From Azophilus sp965215035 (lineage in GTDB: Bacteria > Pseudomonadota > Gammaproteobacteria > Pseudomonadales > Azotimanducaceae): a stretch of DNA of 64,000 nucleotides. The notes under the pieces were generated by a model. That model made no database searches, was not told where the DNA came from, and was given only the letters and a program-made list of their open reading frames with translations. The DNA lies in NCBI GenBank assembly GCA_965215035.1, contig OZ244040.1:124001-188000 (forward strand), read 5' to 3'. Both the position numbers and the translations under genes were made by a program. Shown here piece after piece: positions 59,942 through 64,000 of this stretch. How positions within the stretch are numbered: the stretch's first letter is position 1; every line of letters begins with the position of its first letter.

Positions 59942-60186
59942 GATCGCGCAGTCTACACCGTCGTGCGGGCGGCATCGACCGTCGGCGGCCGACATGCGTG
60001 AATAGTCGCGCCCGCATCCTTCCCAATACGCTCGTTCCAATACATCCGTTCCCTATCTTCATCGCGAGGCCAATCTGTTCGGCGCTGATTTCATGGGCCG
60101 CACGCTCAGTTTTGCTCCCTTTTATCGGCAGCCTATGGGCGGGCGCACCGGGGGCAACCTCCACGGAATATTTCGTTGCCTTTGCT

Positions 60187-60234
60187 TTCACGTGCGACCT
60201 CCGGGTGGGCGGCCCCCCGGGGCGGAAACTTCCC
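60187..60234 (+). repeat. Degenerate copy of the GC-rich dispersed repeat
   Basis: CTTTCACGTGCGACCTCC, then GGTGGGCGG..CCCCGGGGCGGAAACTTCCC, resembles the 3' part of the copies at 30723, 45568 and 48400. A similar stretch (CTTTCGCGCACGACCTCCGA) is near 29555, upstream of panC. Confidence 0.4.
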
Positions 60235-60286
60235 AATATATCCCTTTCCTGTTTTCATAGGCTGGCGAAGCACCTGGAGAACGCCC

Positions 60287-61423
60287 ATGACGGAGATCAA
60301 GCCGTTTCGAATCGACATTCCCGATCGCGAATTGGATGATTTGAAATCGCGCCTCGCCAACACCCGATGGCCCGAGCAGGAAACACCCGGAGACTGGTCC
60401 CAAGGCATACCCCTGGCCTATGTGCGGGAGCTGGCCGACTACTGGTTGAACGCCTATGACTGGCGCCGGGCCGAGGCGCGGATCAATGGGTTCGACCAGT
60501 TCATCACCCCAATCGACGGGCTGGATATCCACTTTCTGCACGTGCGCTCGCCCCACGAGCACGCCCTGCCCCTCGTCATGACCCACGGATGGCCGGGGTC
60601 CATCATCGAATTCCTCAAGGTCATCGGGCCATTGACCCGGCCGGACGAGCACGGCGGCGATGCCGGGGATGCCTTTCATGTGGTCTGCCCAGCGCTGCCT
60701 GGCTACGGTTTTTCCGCCAAGCCGGCCGAGCCGGGGTGGGGCGTCGAGAAAATCGCCGATGCCTGGGGCCTGCTGATGGCGCGTCTCGGCTACGGCCGCT
60801 ACGTGGCCCAGGGGGGTGACTGGGGGGCGCTGGTGACGACTCACATCGGGCCGCGCGACCCGGCGCACTGTGCCGCCATTCATTTGAACATGGTTGTCGC
60901 GGCACCCGACCCCGCCACCATGGACAACCTCACAGACGCGGAAAAGAATGCCCTGGAAAGCATGGCCAACTACCGGGACTGGGACTCTGGATACTCGAAG
61001 CAACAGAGCACCCGCCCGCAAACGCTGGGTTACGGCCTGGTCGACTCCCCGGTCGGCCAGATGGCCTGGATAATCGAGAAGTTCTGGCGTTGGACAGACT
61101 GCGCTGGCCACCCGGAAAACGCACTCAGTCGCGACGAGTTACTGGATAACGTCATGCTCTATTGGCTCACGCGATCCGGCACCTCATCCGCTCGGCTGTA
61201 CTGGGAAAGCTTCGGTAACCGCCACGACGACGCGATCTCGACGCCAACCGGCTGCAGCATCTTTCCCAAGGAGATATTCACCTGCTCGCGGCGCTGGGCA
61301 GAGCGGCGTTTTACCAACATCATGCACTGGAATGAACTCGACCGCGGTGGCCATTTCGCCGCCTTCGAGCAACCGGGGCTGTTCGTCAACGAGCTGCGCG
61401 ACTGTTTCCGCAACATACGCTGA
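60287..61423 (+). CDS. Epoxide hydrolase (EHN-domain alpha/beta hydrolase)
   Basis: 378 aa from MTEIKPFRIDIPDREL. The N-terminal EHN domain (residues ~1-110; PDRELDDLKSRLANTRWP) is followed by an alpha/beta-hydrolase domain with oxyanion motif HGWPGSIIEF (~100), ALPGYGFSAKP (~140), nucleophilic Asp in AQGGDWGALVTTHIG (~180) and catalytic His in RGGHFAAFEQP near the C-terminus. It converts epoxides to diols through an aspartyl ester, as in microsomal-type enzymes. ATG 60287 has CTGGAG upstream. Followed by repeats and the acetoacetyl-CoA synthetase gene. Confidence 0.92.
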   Translation: MTEIKPFRIDIPDRELDDLKSRLANTRWPEQETPGDWSQGIPLAYVRELADYWLNAYDWRRAEARINGFDQFITPIDGLDIHFLHVRSPHEHALPLVMTHGWPGSIIEFLKVIGPLTRPDEHGGDAGDAFHVVCPALPGYGFSAKPAEPGWGVEKIADAWGLLMARLGYGRYVAQGGDWGALVTTHIGPRDPAHCAAIHLNMVVAAPDPATMDNLTDAEKNALESMANYRDWDSGYSKQQSTRPQTLGYGLVDSPVGQMAWIIEKFWRWTDCAGHPENALSRDELLDNVMLYWLTRSGTSSARLYWESFGNRHDDAISTPTGCSIFPKEIFTCSRRWAERRFTNIMHWNELDRGGHFAAFEQPGLFVNELRDCFRNIR

Positions 61424-61464
61424 TGGGCAAACCCTTCCGGCAACCTCCGTTGTCTGGCTGGCAG

Positions 61465-61546
61465 TGTATCAGTTTGCATCCCGGCTCTGCCGAATCACCT
61501 GTGTGCCATGCCCTTGCTCGATCCACAGATTCAAACTGATACGCCA
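61465..61546. repeat. ~80-bp dispersed repeat with inverted ends, copy 3
   Basis: TGTATCAGTTTGCATCCCGG ... CACCTGTGTGCCATGCCC ... AGATTCAAACTGATACGCC. It abuts the 148-bp repeat copy B. Confidence 0.8.
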
Positions 61547-61550
61547 CCAA

Positions 61551-61698
61551 GGCCATCCCAAAGTCGCCTGTTAGCCCTCGACAAAGCCCTATATAGATGG
61601 TTTACGAACATTTTTCGGAAAATTTGGCCATATTTTCTGTAACCTAATGAATTTTCTGAAATTTTATCTCATGAGTGAGCACTGTTGGATAGTCCTGG
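61551..61698 (+). repeat. 148-bp AT-rich dispersed repeat, copy B
   Basis: Gap-free partner of 42493-42640 (see there). It ends 52 bp before the acetoacetyl-CoA synthetase start, so it may contribute the leader or promoter of that gene. Confidence 0.85.
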
Positions 61699-61750
61699 AT
61701 ACACCACCGTCAGGCTGGAGCACTCGGGGCTTCCGATATACGATGTGCTA

Positions 61751-63736
<1,986 letters not shown>

Positions 63737-63784
63737 AACCGCCAGACCCGTACCGGCAGCGGCCGCGAACCCGCCGAACAGCCG

Positions 63785-63940
63785 ATGACCCCGGCGACCC
63801 GAAAGGCGCTGCTGGTGCCGGTCGCCGCCCTAGCCACCCTGTACCTTTGGTTGCCGTGCTTCCTGTTTCTGGGACTCCAGGTCGGCCCTCCGCACGGCAA
63901 CATCGGCATCGCGGCCCCTGTGGGCCCGACCGCGCTCTAG
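63785..63940 (+). CDS. Possible 51-aa membrane peptide
   Basis: ATG 63785 encodes MTPATRKALLVPVAALATLY then LWLPCFLFLGLQVGPPHG..., one hydrophobic segment, stopping at 63938. No ribosome-binding site or family was recognised; it may be chance. It is followed by about 60 bp to the window edge. Confidence 0.25.
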   Translation: MTPATRKALLVPVAALATLYLWLPCFLFLGLQVGPPHGNIGIAAPVGPTAL

Positions 63941-64000
63941 GGAAGCTCTGAGCCAGTGCACCTCCGCCTCGTTCGGAGTCGCGATAGTGCGATTGTTACT

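Overview
The window is a GC-rich bacterial chromosome segment, almost certainly from a gammaproteobacterium. The main evidence is gene order. The minus-strand run ffh-rpsP-rimM-trmD-rplS-xerD-dsbC-hom-recJ-(EF-G2)-prfB-lysS-ung (about 27.3 down to 12.7 kb) joins two blocks known from Escherichia and Pseudomonas: rpsP-rimM-trmD-rplS, and xerD-dsbC-recJ-prfB-lysS. The nadB / ygfX-sdhE / ygfZ neighbourhood at 5.3-8.6 kb is also gammaproteobacterial. The many acyl-CoA enzymes suggest a heterotroph. Genus cannot be read from the sequence.

Layout. 0-4.6 kb: a restriction-modification locus (fused nuclease-methyltransferase, an unknown 189-aa partner and the decayed C-terminus of a related enzyme). 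5.3-8.6 kb: NAD synthesis and flavinylation/Fe-S housekeeping genes. 8.7-12.7 kb: a valine (isobutyryl-CoA) degradation operon. 12.7-27.3 kb: the translation, recombination and DNA-repair backbone, including RF2 with its programmed +1 frameshift. 27.9-30.5 kb: a murein-lyase-like lipoprotein and panC/panB. 30.8-33.2 kb: cbpA-cbpM followed by an AhpD-like peroxidase-related gene whose catalytic-site codon is UGA. 33.3-39.4 kb: two transporters, a CoA-transferase and a membrane-anchored type B carboxylesterase. 39.7-41.4 kb: a complete IS1202-like (ISNCY) insertion sequence with an 18-bp target duplication. 41.5-45.2 kb: a hot-dog dehydratase pair, a nitroreductase, alpha-methylacyl-CoA racemase and a TetR regulator. 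45.8-54.9 kb: a SnoaL-like protein, a serine hydrolase, and a minus-strand group of P450, M29-like metalloenzyme, Tat-exported FAD oxidoreductase and secreted amidohydrolase. 55.3-59.9 kb: a broken RelE/HigB-HigA-like toxin-antitoxin pair, a DnaQ exonuclease-BRCT fusion, tRNA-Val and tRNA-Asp, a Uma2-like protein and a protein-L-isoaspartate methyltransferase with a lipoprotein-type signal. 60.3-63.7 kb: an epoxide hydrolase and acetoacetyl-CoA synthetase.

The most interesting single item is at 30803-31912. One uninterrupted reading frame of 370 codons carries a single in-frame TGA at the second position of a CxxC..H AhpD active site, and a stable hairpin starts 4 nt after it. This is the signature of a selenocysteine insertion site, so the gene should be annotated as one 369-aa selenoprotein candidate and not as two fragments.

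The accessory half (about 27-64 kb) is also rich in short dispersed repeats. They include an ~80-bp element with inverted ends (3 copies), a 148-bp AT-rich element (2 full copies), a GC-rich ~60-bp element (at least 4 copies) and ~42-bp hairpin units. The hairpin units form two opposed clusters bracketing the esterase/transporter pair.
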